A DNA stretch of 64,000 nt from Paramecium pentaurelia (lineage: Eukaryota; Ciliophora; Oligohymenophorea; Peniculida; Parameciidae), in contig CAJJDO010000144.1 in NCBI GenBank assembly GCA_905183005.1, forward strand, positions 7,031-71,030. The letters run 5' to 3'. Below the pieces are notes generated by a model. That model saw only the letters and a list, made by a program, of their open reading frames with translations, was not told where the DNA came from and did not search any database. Made by a program: the position numbers and the translations under genes. Shown piece after piece: positions 48,201 through 60,782 of this stretch. The number at the start of each line of letters is the position of its first letter. Position 1 is the first letter of the stretch.

Positions 48201-48807
48201 CCTTAAAAATATAATGATTATAATCTTCAATTTATTATAAAGGATATTAATATTAAGTTTATGTATTTGAATCAATTATATAGCTATTATTTTCATTTGT
48301 AAGTTAATTATAAAATAAATTCAAAATAGGAAATTTAAAATTTTTAGCAAAAATTCGATTTGAAATATTAAAATATTTATACTTAAAACAGTTGTTATTA
48401 AAAATAGTAATAAAGTTGTTATCATTTGAATTAAATTTGAAAAGTTCATTGAAAATAATTAAACTCTATAATAATTTAGTTTATTTATGATCTATTTATT
48501 CTATTAAATGATTAAATAACATAATATTTGAATTTGAAATTTAAAAGCAATAACTTTCATTAGAATTAAATTAAAATTTAATTGCTGAATTGTTTATCAT
48601 TAAGAATAAGTGATTGTTTATATTTATGGATTTGTTGTTTAATAATTAGTATATAATCTAATGTATGTTTGCATTTGGTATTGTATTATCAATTATTGAA
48701 TTGGTCAAAACAATTTAACCATCATCTAATTAGACCTTGTCTTTATCTATAAGGATGCCAGATTAATAGTTGTCTTTTATTTGAACAAGCACTTTTTAAT
48801 TAATCAT
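45264..48807 (-). CDS. IQ-motif and RCC1-repeat protein, motorless myosin-like layout
   Basis: Spliced product 1173 aa with a single 22-nt intron in its 3' part. The N-terminus (KVLVQIKDNYQSGILIDKDK, then VQLDDGQIVLTNSII) resembles the SH3-like domain at the start of myosin heavy chains, but no P-loop or other motor motif follows. A long coiled-coil region leads to IQ-like repeats (KLQKIFRGNKIRQQ, IIIQKHIRRYLCQKYY), and the C-terminus holds RCC1-type blades: VIDAVGKVYQWGLID, ISCGHNFVLYL with LWSVGSNKYGQLGLGD, IECGQTHAIF with CYGFGNNKYGQLGL. RCC1-like tails occur in some ciliate myosins; here the motor is missing. Start 37 bp from the divergent CXC gene. Confidence 0.8.
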
Positions 48808-48844
48808 TAATTTTAATATCTTAAGCGATTAAATAAATTAATTT

Positions 48845-50071
48845 ATGAGTGCTTTTTCGGAGGAACATAATAGGTAAAGGATATTAAATAAATTAATTTG
48901 AAGAGACAATTCAAATGAGCCACCAAGGAAATAGGAGAACAATAAGAAAGTTCATGAGTATCCAGAGGATTGGCCTATGAATCCATCACCACGATTTACT
49001 CCTATGCAATATCCATAATTATATCCTCATATTCCTCCTCCCTTCGATCTTGAAAACAAAGGTAATAAGGGAATTTAATCAGGTTTCAATGACTATGATC
49101 CCTAGAAATATCTTAATAGTGACAAAAAGGGTCAAAGTAGTTATGCATTTAGAAAACATTCATTAGGAGAAGTTCCATAAATTGATCATATGGACGATGA
49201 TCCACATCGTAATCACTATCCTTTTGGTTATTATCCAATGAAATATCCACCATAACCTATGATGATGAAATATCCCCCTGGTCAATAGTTTATGGTTCAA
49301 CCATGGTATCAACCTAGACCTCCTTAATAAATGATGCCACCTTATTGTTATTATCCTCCTTTGTATGATGGTCTTCAATGTTAGAATACTGTTTCAAAGG
49401 AACTTCAATCTAAAGTCTGTCAATTAGTTTCATATCAAAAGGTTTCTGATTTTTAGTGCAATTGCAAAAAAAGTAAATGCCTCAAACTTTATTGTGAATG
49501 TTTTGCCAATAATGGGGTATGATATAACTTCCTAAATTTTAACAACAAGGTATGTTCATAGAGTTGTAATTGCCAAGATTGTAAAAATAGAATAGATAAT
49601 CCTTAAGAAAGATAAAAAGCAATAGAAGAAGCCTTGTTAAGAAATGCTGATGCTTTTGCATAAAGTTTTTCAACAAAGGGAGGTGTTCAATTTGTTCAAT
49701 AAGGTATAATAATATATAATGAAATATAAGATAAACCAATAAAAGAACCATCAAAAGATAATTCAAGTGCTATACGTAAAGGATGTAATTGTAAGAAATC
49801 TGGATGTAAAAAAAAGTATTGTGAATGTTACAGTCAGAATATTAGATGTAATGATCTTTGTAAATGTGAACATTGTTTAAATAAGACTGATGCTGAAATA
49901 TAGGCTCAATAAGATTTAAGTTAAGAAGGGATATATAATAAAAGTAATCAAAAATAAAAAAAAGTAAAATTGGATAAAAATGATGAGAAAAGTGATTCTC
50001 CTTTTGTATAATTGGAAATAAATGTAAAAAAGAATAATAAACATAAAATAAAGAATTAAGAGAATAATTGA
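48845..50071 (+). CDS. CXC-domain (CRC, tesmin/TSO1/LIN54-like) protein
   Basis: Spliced product 387 aa with introns of 30 and 33 nt. Two cysteine-rich CXC motifs are present: [19 protein letters not shown] followed by [12 protein letters not shown], and [16 protein letters not shown] followed by [10 protein letters not shown], joined by a conserved RNAxAF-type linker ([11 protein letters not shown]). This is the hallmark CRC domain of LIN54/TSO1, which binds cell-cycle CHR promoter elements in DREAM/MuvB complexes. The first 170 residues are Pro/Tyr/Met-rich ([19 protein letters not shown]) and probably disordered. The start needs the first intron; without it no upstream ATG is in frame. Confidence 0.92.
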
Positions 50072-50135
50072 ATCTATATATATATATATATATAATTCAT
50101 TAATAATTATTATAAATATCATCAAGAGTTCTTAG

Positions 50136-51700
50136 TCAATATTTCATATATTTTTCAGTATCATATACTAAAATTCCAGTCAATCTTGAATTCATCAAAG
50201 TATTGAGATATGCCTTAATAATAGAACCTTACTATTTACCATGTTATCTATAATAATTAAATCATCATCCTAGTATGTTACTTAAAATAATATTTTGTAT
50301 TATTTCTTTTCACAATAAACTTTGATATCAATCAATTCAAATTGACTAGAATATTTATTGATGTCACTTAATGAATAGATTCTTATATTTTAATAGTACA
50401 TTTGATTTGGATTGTAGTAAATAAATCCTATATTAGAAATATTGTATTGTTTAAAATTCAAACCAAATAATCTATTATTAATTCTATTTATACTTCCATC
50501 CATATTATAATGAATATTAACTGTCTGCTCTTGTTTCTTCTTTAAATTCTCTATTATTCCAAGGATCTATATCACTTAATTCACATCCAACATACTTTAT
50601 CAATGGTTATGTTTTACAAGTGATAAATCCAAATTTTCCATTTAAAATTGTATTAAAATTAGAAATGATAACACTTCTATTTGATTACATATTTTTAATT
50701 ATAAAGGATAAAACCATATTTTAATTTTGTTGAGAAATTGATAAAAATTAGATCTAGTTAAAAATATTAAATTATTTGTTTACATCATTTCCTAAAGTTT
50801 ATTTTATTTCATTAAGAAATTTAATAAGATCTTAATTAGAATTAGTTAATTTCTTATATTATATAATCTATTATGTGAATTCAAGACAAAAAATCTAAAT
50901 ATGTTAAGTGGCCAAAATTATTGGGAATAAACTTATATCAACAAACACTAATGTAATTCATTTAATTATTACATTTATTATAATGCAATTATGTTGAATT
51001 TAGAGTATAATCATTTTAAAGTATTAATTCTAATTTGCTACATTTAATTGCTTCTCTAATTATATGAAAGATTCCATATTCATTTATATATTTTTCAGAA
51101 ATTAATAAATTTTACAGAAAACTATCTTATGATCTTGTTAAAATATCTTTGAATTCATCTTAATGTTCAATAGTAAAATGATAGTCATTAGTTACTCTGT
51201 ATAATAAATCTAAATATTCCTTATTTTCATTCAAATGCAATAGAACCATTGTGTGTTCATTTATACTTTTCAAGCGTTTATATTTCGGATTTGTATAGAT
51301 TGTGTAACATATATGACTGTCATCCTCTTCAAATAGATCTTATGAGATTTCTTTCCTTTATACAATTGTTCCACCTTTAACACTCATTGATGGATCTCTC
51401 ATGTCAATAGTAAGTCTCTCAAGTTTAACAGATTGGTTTTCTTCATAATAAAATCGAAATACTTAGTTCATTTTCAATATATTTAGATATTATAGACATA
51501 TCTCTACTTGAATAACGTTTCTTATTCAAATCAATTGAATTTTGAGCAACATCAATTTTAGTATATTTTTGATCTTTGTTTTCTTCTTCTGGTTCTAAAG
51601 AGTTTATTTATTTCTAATCTAGAAGATTTTAGAAATCATGTTAATTTTACACCACTTAAGTAGCCTATTAAGGATGTTATTTAGAACAAAGGATTCCCAT
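50136..51700 (-). CDS. Protein with MGILCSK lipidation-type N-terminus, hypothetical
   Basis: About 500 aa. The N-terminus MGILCSKQHPQQ again fits Gly2 myristoylation with Cys palmitoylation. Three normal introns (22, 22, 26 nt) fit, but a further segment of about 50 nt (best bounds 50895-50946, 52 nt) must be removed to bypass a TGA and keep frame. Recognisable text is SGRDMSIISKYI-like and FGFITCKTQPLIKYVGCELS-like, then IGFIYYNPNQMYYQNIRIYS, but no family is certain. It converges on the CXC gene, with stops 64 bp apart. Confidence 0.65.
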
Positions 51701-52174
51701 TAAATAATTAAAATTTATGCAAATATTTCATCTCTCCCAATTATCTAATAACATATTTAGCAGATAAACTTAAAATTATATAACTATTTTATGACTTCTT
51801 TAGTTAGTAATTACTTTATAGAATCAAAAATTTTAAACTAAAATTTTCAAAATGCACAGATAACTTATTTATATCTTAGATTTTCATGATATTATCAATA
51901 TCTCTTTGAAATTATCACTTCTTAATTCATACAACAATCTTAATTGATTCCTTAATTAAAAATTCCATTTCAATCTTAATTTATCTATAATGTATTACTT
52001 GATTTTGAAAGAACTTTAGCCCTATTTAGTGATAGATTAAAAGATAATATAAAATTTATTAACATCAAACATAATCAATATATTACATAAGTGAGGTTAC
52101 TTTTCAAATATTATAATCACTTTTCGACATTCCAAATGAATGATAAGTAGGATCCATTTTAATTAATTTATTTC
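51701..52174. other. Intergenic, divergent promoters
   Basis: About 470 bp between the MGILCSK gene and the small secreted gene. A short reverse frame (MDPTYHSFGMSKSDYNI) is followed directly by TGA and is not supported. Otherwise featureless AT-rich DNA. Confidence 0.55.
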
Positions 52175-52546
52175 ATGAAGCATTTTATCGTTTTTCTTAT
52201 TATGTTCATCATGATAAATTGTAAAGGATAATCTTTTGAGTAGACAATAAGATAACGGTATTAGCAGAAGCAGCTTACCAATTAAAAGATATTTACATAA
52301 AATTAGTATAAAACCCGACTATTATAATAAGATCAAGATGATTTAGTTGAACATTAACAAAAATTATAAAATAGTGATATGCTTGAAAATAACGAAGATT
52401 AGAGGATTAAAGTGAAGAAAATTGTTAAGAAGAGAAAGGTTATCCTTAAACCTATACCAGCTCCATTAAATGAGAAAGAAATTCATAGAAAAAAAAGAAA
52501 AGTCCATAAAACAATTTAAAAGTGCAAAAAAATCATAAAGGATTGA
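52175..52546 (+). CDS. Small secreted basic protein
   Basis: A 123-aa intronless ORF. The first in-frame ATG (52175) gives a clean signal peptide MKHFIVFLIMFIMINCKG followed by a Gln/Lys-rich mature part; a second ATG at 52202 would cut the signal. The C-terminal half is very basic (KVKKIVKKRKVILKPIP, EIHRKKRKVHK). The family is unknown; an exported or granule protein is likely. Confidence 0.65.
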
Positions 52547-53216
52547 GAATTAATTATCAATAATACAAATTTCAAAAAATTTAATCTGTATTCTTAGAAA
52601 ACATACTAACTATATTTCTTTCATATTTCCATTTTTATAGTTTTTAAGAATGAGTTCAGACAAATGATGTTATAACATCTCTTTTTACTCATATTTAGAT
52701 TGAATTACTATATTTCTAAGAATAGTAATTATTTTAATACAAAAATCATAAAATTGATAATAAAATATTTCAATTTAATTTATCAAATTTTTATCATATT
52801 TAGATTATTTATTTTTTAATCTAAAAATAGATAATTAGATTAATTATTGTCTCAAAACAAAATAATAATAAATCAGTATAGATATAATCATAATGATCTT
52901 CAGTTACTGTTTAAAAATTATTAATTAACTATCTAAACAATATAATTTCTTATAATAATTATATTATATAATTTAGATATGTTAAATATTACTAATAATA
53001 AAGAATTTATTATTAGAATTAGTTTAACTATATTGATGAATATTAATTCTACTGAAAAAATAAAATATCAAATTATTAAACAATAGAATTTTTATAACAC
53101 AAAATAATAATGAAATTAAATCATTTCAAGAGAAAAAAGGTTTATTTGATTCTGAAAATTTAGTTATATTGTCAAAGTGAAGATGTTAATATTAATTTAT
53201 TTTAACGAATTCAAAT
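52547..53216. other. AT-rich intergenic region
   Basis: About 670 bp between two + strand genes, with long A/T stretches and TTTAGATT-type short repeats. No gene or RNA is supportable here. Confidence 0.6.
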
Positions 53217-55457
53217 ATGATAAACTCATCACCTCATATGAAATTGGATAAGCCTTATACATATAGTCCATTATATAAAAACTAATATACATAAGGTATA
53301 GACAATAATGCTTCCATTAAAAATTCCTTTATTACTAAAAGTATTAAAGAGAATAGATAAAATATGGATTCATAATAATTTAATGAAGAATTAGTATATT
53401 ACAAGAATAAAAGTGCAGACCTTGAAATTTATGCTTAATAATTGAAAAATGAATTAGATGCAATAATGATAAGAATTAGTCAATCAGGTGATGTAAATGA
53501 TAAGACTGATTTCAAATTTCAATAGAATCAATTACTTAATTAAGATTTAGATAAACTATAAAAAAGTTATGCATAAAAGAAGATGGAATGTGATTTGTGG
53601 AAATCTAAATATGAGCAATAAATTAATGGCTCAGTATAATGTATAATATATTAATAATAATATCATAGTAAAAGCATAATATGAGTTAGAGTTGAAGAAA
53701 TTGAGCAATCAGTTAAAGTTATTAGAGGAAAGAAATAATGTTCTAGAAAAAGAGAGATAACAAGAGGTTGAAGTTACAAAAACCTCATTTTCAAGTATAA
53801 TTTATAATAAAGATTTAGTATAAAATGAGCAGCAAAAGCATAATTATCTAACATAAATAGATTTATTATAGAATCAAATAAGAAAACTGAGAGAGTATAC
53901 TGATATGAGAGATAAAGAAATGGACATTTTGGAGATAAAATTTAATTAAATTTTAGAAGAAAAAGAATATTTTGAAAATGAATTACTGAAAGAAAATGAT
54001 ATTTTAAGAAATAGATTATAAGATTAAGAAAGGGAATTTTCAATAGATATAATTAATTTGAGACAAAAATAAGATATTATAAATTAAGGATAAATTGAAA
54101 TTCTAAAACAATAATATAAAACATAAACAGATATTTTGGATTTAGAAATAGAGAAATTAAAAGGCTTATTAGATATGAAAAATACTGAAATAGAAACTCT
54201 TTTATTATAAAATAAGAGCATGAGAGCAAATTTTGAAGAGGAAATATAATAAATTAGAAAATCCAATGATAATTTAGAATAGAAAATTGTTGAAAAAGAA
54301 TAGAAGATTATAGTGGAAAATTAAAATACTGAAAGAAATTTAAGAATTTATTTTGAAAAATAAATGGAGGATCAAAAATGTTTATTGATTAATTAAATTA
54401 AAATTCTTGAAAATTAAGTCAATCATTTTAAAACTTAGATTTAAGAATATGAAGATTAATTGAATGAATTATAAAAAAATAGATAAGAATTATTTTAGAG
54501 TAATGAATAAGATTAAGAAAAAGTTTAAAATATAATAAATAGTTTAAAAAAAGAAGTATTTTATATTTATTAATTTAATAGATTCTATAACAATAAGAAG
54601 AGTATTAAAATTAAATCTAGAAAAACTATTAAGATTATGAATTATAAAAGTTAGAGTTAATCAATTATAATAAATAATAATCAACTTTAATGATATAATT
54701 GTAATAATAAATTTAATGTTTAAATTAAATTATAGAATTGAAAGAGAAGTAATATGAAACAACTTTAAATTAATTTAAGTAACTTAGTAGTTAATCATAT
54801 GTATTAATATTATTTAAATTATAAGGATAAATTAAATGAAGTATCTAATGAGAATGAATAAATCAAATTATAATCCTAATAATTTATAGAGGAATTAGAA
54901 GAGTAAATAGTTATTTTAAATGAATAAAATAAAGAAAAAGAACAAAAATTGATTTCTCTTTAATCTTCTTTACAGAGAGAAAAACAAAATGCAGAAAGAT
55001 AAATAACTAACCTAGAACATCAAAATAGATAAAAGGATTAAATAATTGAATAGTTAAGAATCTTAATTTAAACAAAAGAAATAAATTTTAATAAATTATA
55101 GAATGAATTAGAAGATACTAAAATTGATTTATCAAACTCATTGGAGGAAGAGAAACATAAAAGATAGGAAGAGATACAGTTTTTTTAAGTTAGTTAGAAT
55201 GAGGAATTATCAAATAAAAAAAAAGAGATGAATTAAAAAGAAAATAATTTGAACTCAGAATTAGTTCAATTAAAAAGTGAACTAAAAACTTAGTAAAGTA
55301 TAAATCTAGAATTGAGCAAAAAGTATAGTATGTTTGCTATAAAATTAGGTTGGAATTATATGGATAGTAGATTGAATTGGTTGTAGAGAATTCAAATGTT
55401 ATTAAATAGTACTAAATTTTAGCTGAGATTAATCTTACAAATAGGATTCAAAATTGA
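53217..55457 (+). CDS. Long coiled-coil protein
   Basis: Spliced product 711 aa with introns of 28, 26, 25 and 26 nt; the count closes exactly. Apart from about 60 Ser/Tyr/Lys-rich residues at the N-terminus, the whole protein is heptad-type coiled coil (ELELKKLSNQLKLLEER; REYTDMRDKEMDILEIKFNQ). The last intron (55323-55348) shifts the reading frame so that the protein ends IQN-TGA at 55455-55457. If it is retained, the frame runs open into the SMC3 gene 34 bp downstream. It is probably a cytoskeletal or basal-body protein; nothing ties it to cohesin except position. Confidence 0.78.
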
Positions 55458-55491
55458 GAATTTATAATATAATTATTAATTTAACTAAATA

Positions 55492-58400
55492 ATGAGCATA
55501 AAAAGAATATCAATAAGAAACCTATTATCATATAAAGCTATAGATTTAGAGTTGGGAGGCAATTTAAATATATTTGTGGGTAAGAATGGAAGTGGAAAGT
55601 CTAATTTTGTGAATGCATTATTATTTGCACTTACAGATAAGTTTGGAAGTTTTGATAGGAAAATGATTGAAAATGTAAGTATTTATATACGAAAACATAT
55701 TAAAGAATCTAATTTCTGATGAATAATTGCCAATATAGGTTTCCATCACTTTAGATAATGCAAATTAGAGATTGCCATACAGTACAGAGGAAGTGACTAT
55801 AATGAGACAAATGACTACAAAGGATGAATTCTTTTTGAATGGAAAAGCTGCAACAGTCTCTTAATTTAGTAATTTATTGTAATGTATTAATCTCTCCCGC
55901 TAAAATTATTACAATATTGTTAGATAAGGTAAGATAAGTAAGATTTCTTAAATGCGTGATGTTGAAGTTTTTGAGCTTTTAGAGGAAGTGAGTGGTGTAG
56001 CATTATATGAAGAAAAGAAACAAGAGACAATGAATAATATAAAATAAGCATAATAAGAGAAAGAGGAAATAGTTAAAATTTTGAATGAGTTGGGTGCATA
56101 AATTAAATAGCTACATGATGAGAAGGAAGCATTTAATTAATTGAAAGATATTTAAAAACAAATTTAATTGCATGAAGTATAGCTATCGTTAATTTCTGCT
56201 AAAAGTTTTTAACATTAATTATTGGATTTGAATACAGAATAAAGTAGATTACATAATTAATTACAAAGTCTTATGTAATAATAATAGGATTATAGTAATG
56301 CTTAATTTAAAGCAAATAAAGAAATTGAATTGTTTGATTAATTTCTAAATGAAAATAAATAGAAAATATAAGAATTTGAAAAAGAGGAATAGAATATGTA
56401 AAAATAATATTCAGATTTATCAAATTAATTGAATGAAGTTAGAGAAAGATTAAATACTTTAAAGGGTGCTAATAAATCAGTTATTGAAGAAGAATACAAA
56501 ACAACTGAATAAAATCTTGATAAGGAAATGTTAAAAATATAAGAATAACAAGTTAAAGTAGATAAATAGATTCAATATTTTTAAATACTTTAAACTGATG
56601 ATCCAGTTAAATGTTTTAAAGATGAAATTTAATCTCTTACAAAATAATTAGAAGGATATCAAAAAGAATATAAGAATGTTGAATTTAAGATATCTTAAAT
56701 TAGTAAAGATTTGAATTAATTAAAATAATAACAATAAAATCAAATTAATATTGGAGAAGTATAAAGTAATATTAAAAAAACAGAAGATAATCTATTTTAA
56801 TTGAGAAAAAAACTTGAGTCTACTTAATTAGATAATATGGAATTATAGAAAACTAAAACACATTAATAATAAAAATTATGTAAATTGTAGAATGAATAAG
56901 ATATTGAATGTAATCAATTAGATAAATAATTGAGAGATATCTTTACAGCATCTATTATTAAAATTATGGAATTTGCTGAAGAAAAAGGATTAATTGTTTA
57001 TGGAGTTTTTGCTTAATTAATGAATGTCAAATAAAAAAGATTATTGCCTCTTATTGAAACTGCTAGTGGCCCTCGTTTATTTAGTCTAATAGTACCAGAT
57101 ACATAAACTGCTAAATAAATTATTGATTATAATAAAGATTAATAAGGATCTGTCTTGAGAATATATCCTCTTGATTTAATAGATGAAAGAGTAACTTCAT
57201 TTGATGCACCAAAAGATACTATTAATTTATAAGAACAAGTCACTTTAAATGGAGATTTTGATAAAAAAAAGTCTTTGATTGCTAAAGTAATTGGAAAATG
57301 GATTGCTGTTAAGGATTATTAAACTGCTTTAGATATTTCATCAAAATATGAGATTAATTGTATTACTTAAGATAATGAAGTTGTTTATGCAGATAGTTTC
57401 TTAACTAAAGTTGGTGCAACTAGAGTTTAATAGAGTAAGACTATTTCATTACAAAAGATATTAGCTATGCATTAAGAAATAAAATTATTAACTAAATAAG
57501 ATTAAGAGATGGAATAACAAATGGAAGATGATTAAAATAAATAATTAGAAATTTAAAGAGAAATACAAAACAGTAAAAATAATTTAAACAATTTACTTTA
57601 ATAATTATAATCTTAAGATAATTCAGCTATAGAAAAAAAATAAAGAGAATTAGATGCACTTGAATAACTTGCAAAATAATTAGATATACCAATATAAGAT
57701 ACAAATAATAGAATCAAAGATATTTAATAAAAATTAAAAAATCCTAAATAGATAAAAAAAGGATTAACTGATGAAGATATTAATACATTATAATAATTAG
57801 TTAAAGAGAAATAATAATTATCTTAATAAATTACAACTTTAATGAATAAAAAAAATGATATTAAAATGAGATAATAAAAGAAAGTAGATGTTAATAAAAT
57901 TCAATAATTAGAATAATAATAAATTGAATTAAAGTAATAAACTGATTAATTAAATATTTAATTAAAAGGAAAACAGAAATTTCATTAAGAAATAATTTAA
58001 GTTTAAAATGAAAACAAAAAGAATTTAGCTCAAGCCATAAAAGAAAGAGATAATGCTAAATTAGAAAAAAGTAAAATAGATTTAAAAATTGATTCTATTA
58101 AAAATCAATAAACTGAATTTGAAATGCAAGCTCAATAATGTGTTAATTAATTAGAAACTATTGAAAAAGATAAAAGGTTGATTGATGCATTTAGTGAATT
58201 AGATGAATAATAATCTAAGAATTAAATTATTAAGAAGATTAAAGAACTTAAAACTAAATTTAATCATAAATTTACATAAAAAGATTAAAGTTTATTTGAA
58301 AAATTAAATGAAATTGAAACTAGATTTTCAGATTATTAATAGAAACTATAAAATCTTAAGTAAATTTAATAAGATTTTGATAATCTTTGTGAAATTATGG

Positions 58401-58906
58401 ATAAGAAAGCAGAAAGTCTATTATAAGATTAATTATATAAAAGATTTGCTGAATATTTTAGATATTATTTTTTATAAATAGTAACCACTGGAGAATGTTA
58501 AATTAAATTAATTAAAGGTTTAAGAAAAAATAATAAAAAAAATTGGGGAATTGATATTAAAGTATCATTTAAGAACAAAGAAGTTTAGAATTGGACATCA
58601 TTCTCAAGTGGAGAAAAAACAATTGTTGCCTTTGTCATTCTAATATCCTTATAAAAATGTGATCCAGCTCCATTTTACATTTTAGATGAATTCGATGCAG
58701 CTCTTGATGATAATTATAGAAATCAAGTTGCTTAAATTATCTTGAATTTATCAAAAGAATCTCAATACATTATTATTACATTTAGACCTGAACTCATAAA
58801 CTTAAATAGTGATTTAGTAACATTTTACAAAGTATCACATCACAATTAATAAAGTTCTGTCATTAAAACAACATAATAAGAAGCAAAGAAAATTCTCAAA
58901 GCTTGA
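55492..58906 (+). CDS. SMC3: SMC3, cohesin ATPase subunit
   Basis: Spliced product 1127 aa with one 31-nt intron after MIEN. The N-terminal ATPase part has SIRNLLSYKAI and the Walker A GKNGSGKS at residues 30-37. Two long coiled coils flank a hinge (MEFAEEKGLIVYGVFAQLM to RIYPLDLIDERVTSF). The C-terminal part carries the ABC signature SSGEKT (in place of LSGGQ) and Walker B FYILDEFDAALDDNYR. LLEEVSGVALYEEKK near residue 150 corresponds to SMC3's LLREVAGTRVYDERK, which supports SMC3 over SMC1/2/4. The length is typical. SMC3 pairs with SMC1 in the cohesin ring that holds sister chromatids. Confidence 0.94.
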
Positions 58907-59341
58907 AACTTATGAATAAATATTTTATTAAAAATATCCTTTTTAAATTATATATATTTTATCATAATTCTATTTTAATACATAATAATTCTCTTATTTT
59001 ATTGTAAATATTTTAAAATAATTTTTGAATTCCCTTATTTTTTTTTAAAATTATCCCTTGGATTTGTAAGAATATAAAAAAATTAAATAATTAATATATA
59101 ATTTATATTATAATTATCATTTATATTCAAATTTAGAACCATTACTAAGAGAAATTACTCTTACTTACAATTTTGATGATCCAAAATATGAAATTTAAGG
59201 TTTGAATTATAATTTCAATTGGTAATGGATGTATTATATAAAATTGATTATTTGCAAAAGAAAACCTAAAATTTTAAAAAGAGTGATTTATAATTGATAT
59301 AATATTAAAAATATTTTGATAACTTAGAAAATTATATTATT
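58907..59341. other. 3' intergenic between convergent genes
   Basis: About 435 bp of very AT-rich DNA between the SMC3 stop and the stop of the PPAT-HD gene. No gene or RNA recognised. Confidence 0.6.
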
Positions 59342-60775
59342 TCATTGTTACACTTATAAAATTTCTATTTCTTCTTTTATATTTTTTCTTGCTTTTTCTT
59401 CATTTCTCAAATTAAATATTTTAGACTACAAGAACTTTTATAATACAGCAATTCTTCCTGTTTTATAATCTTAATCTGAAAAATGTGAATATTCTTATCT
59501 TATATCTTTAGCATAAATATGATATGCATCAGATTCCAAAATGGACATATCGGCATCTAAAAATATCATTAAATCTTATAAATCATCCTCTGGTAACAAT
59601 AGCCCATCAATTTAATGACTTTTTGTTTTTAAGATGAAAGTTGAAATTATTTATGAATCTATATTGCATTCTTATGCATATTATTAAAACAAAAAACTAC
59701 TCTTTTCTTCATTATCATTGATTTTAGGATAATATATAACATCATGAAAGAAAGTTGCTAATTTAACATTCTTAATATTTTTAGCTCCTTTTAATTATTA
59801 TAACATATCATAAATGTGTCTTAAAGTATGATAATGTCTTTGAGGTTAGGAATAATAATCAACTAGAATAGATTCAAACCAATATAAATTATCACTTACT
59901 GATAACCATTCATTTTTAAGTTCCAAATATTCTTATTCAGTCAATCTATTCTTTTTTTAGATTTGTTCTCTAATTTATGATGAAGATAGTTTATCTACTT
60001 CTTCTTAATTATTCTAATTTTCGATCATACCAATTATATATCCTTCTAATTCATTTAAACCTCCTTCTTTCCTAAGATTATTAATATATACTAAAGATTT
60101 TTCAGTTTCTTATGTGGCAATTAGTATTTCATATTATCCATTTTTTGTTGGTCCTGCAGGTTCAATTAATTCAGAAACATATAATTCAATATCAGGTCTA
60201 AACATTGAACAAAACTCATTTACACATCTAACACGAGTATTATAGGATTATAAGAATCCTATTAATTTCTTTTTTTGTAATAACATTTCACCAGTTATTC
60301 CTATAGTCAAATGTTAACTAACTGCTAATAAACTCAAACTTAAAAGAATTTTGTGTCCAATGTGTAAATGATCAAAAGTTCCACCATTAGCACCTCTTTT
60401 AAATTAATTTGCTTTATAGCCTTCTTAAGAAAATTAGATTTATTAATTTTCATGATTGATTTAAAGTTGAATATTGATATCACCTTATAAATCTGTACTT
60501 AAATTGATTACATAATCAAATTAGTATTTATTTCTGAAATCCATATTGAATAAATCAAAGATGACATTAAATTTAGCAGTATATTATTGTGCTTTCTCAT
60601 AAAGATGAAAAAGAATTCGTTCATAAACTTTGAGATATGTAATTGGTGTTCCTACTAAATAAATAACTATTTCTTCTTAATTAGTTCTAAGATACTCTTC
60701 TATTTTTTGATCTAATATGTAAATGCCAATTGAATTGAATGGACATAGCAATAATAATTTAGAATATTGTTTCAT
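59342..60775 (-). CDS. Phosphopantetheine adenylyltransferase fused to an HD-type phosphohydrolase
   Basis: An intronless 477-aa ORF. Residues 1-125 resemble the N-terminal region of eukaryotic CoA synthase. Residues about 130-290 are a PPAT (CoaD/COASY-type) nucleotidyltransferase: GGTFDHLHIGHKILL (T/HxGH class), SLLAVSQHLTIGITG, and TQETEKSLVYINNLR. From about residue 310 a metal-dependent HD phosphohydrolase follows: RHYHTLRHIYDML, ATFFHDVIYYP (HD pair), NEEKSS, and FLDADMSIL. PPAT makes dephospho-CoA from 4'-phosphopantetheine and ATP. Here the dephospho-CoA kinase half of COASY is replaced by the HD domain. The start is only 8 bp from the divergent Pierce-like gene. Confidence 0.88.
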
Positions 60776-60782
60776 TATTAAA

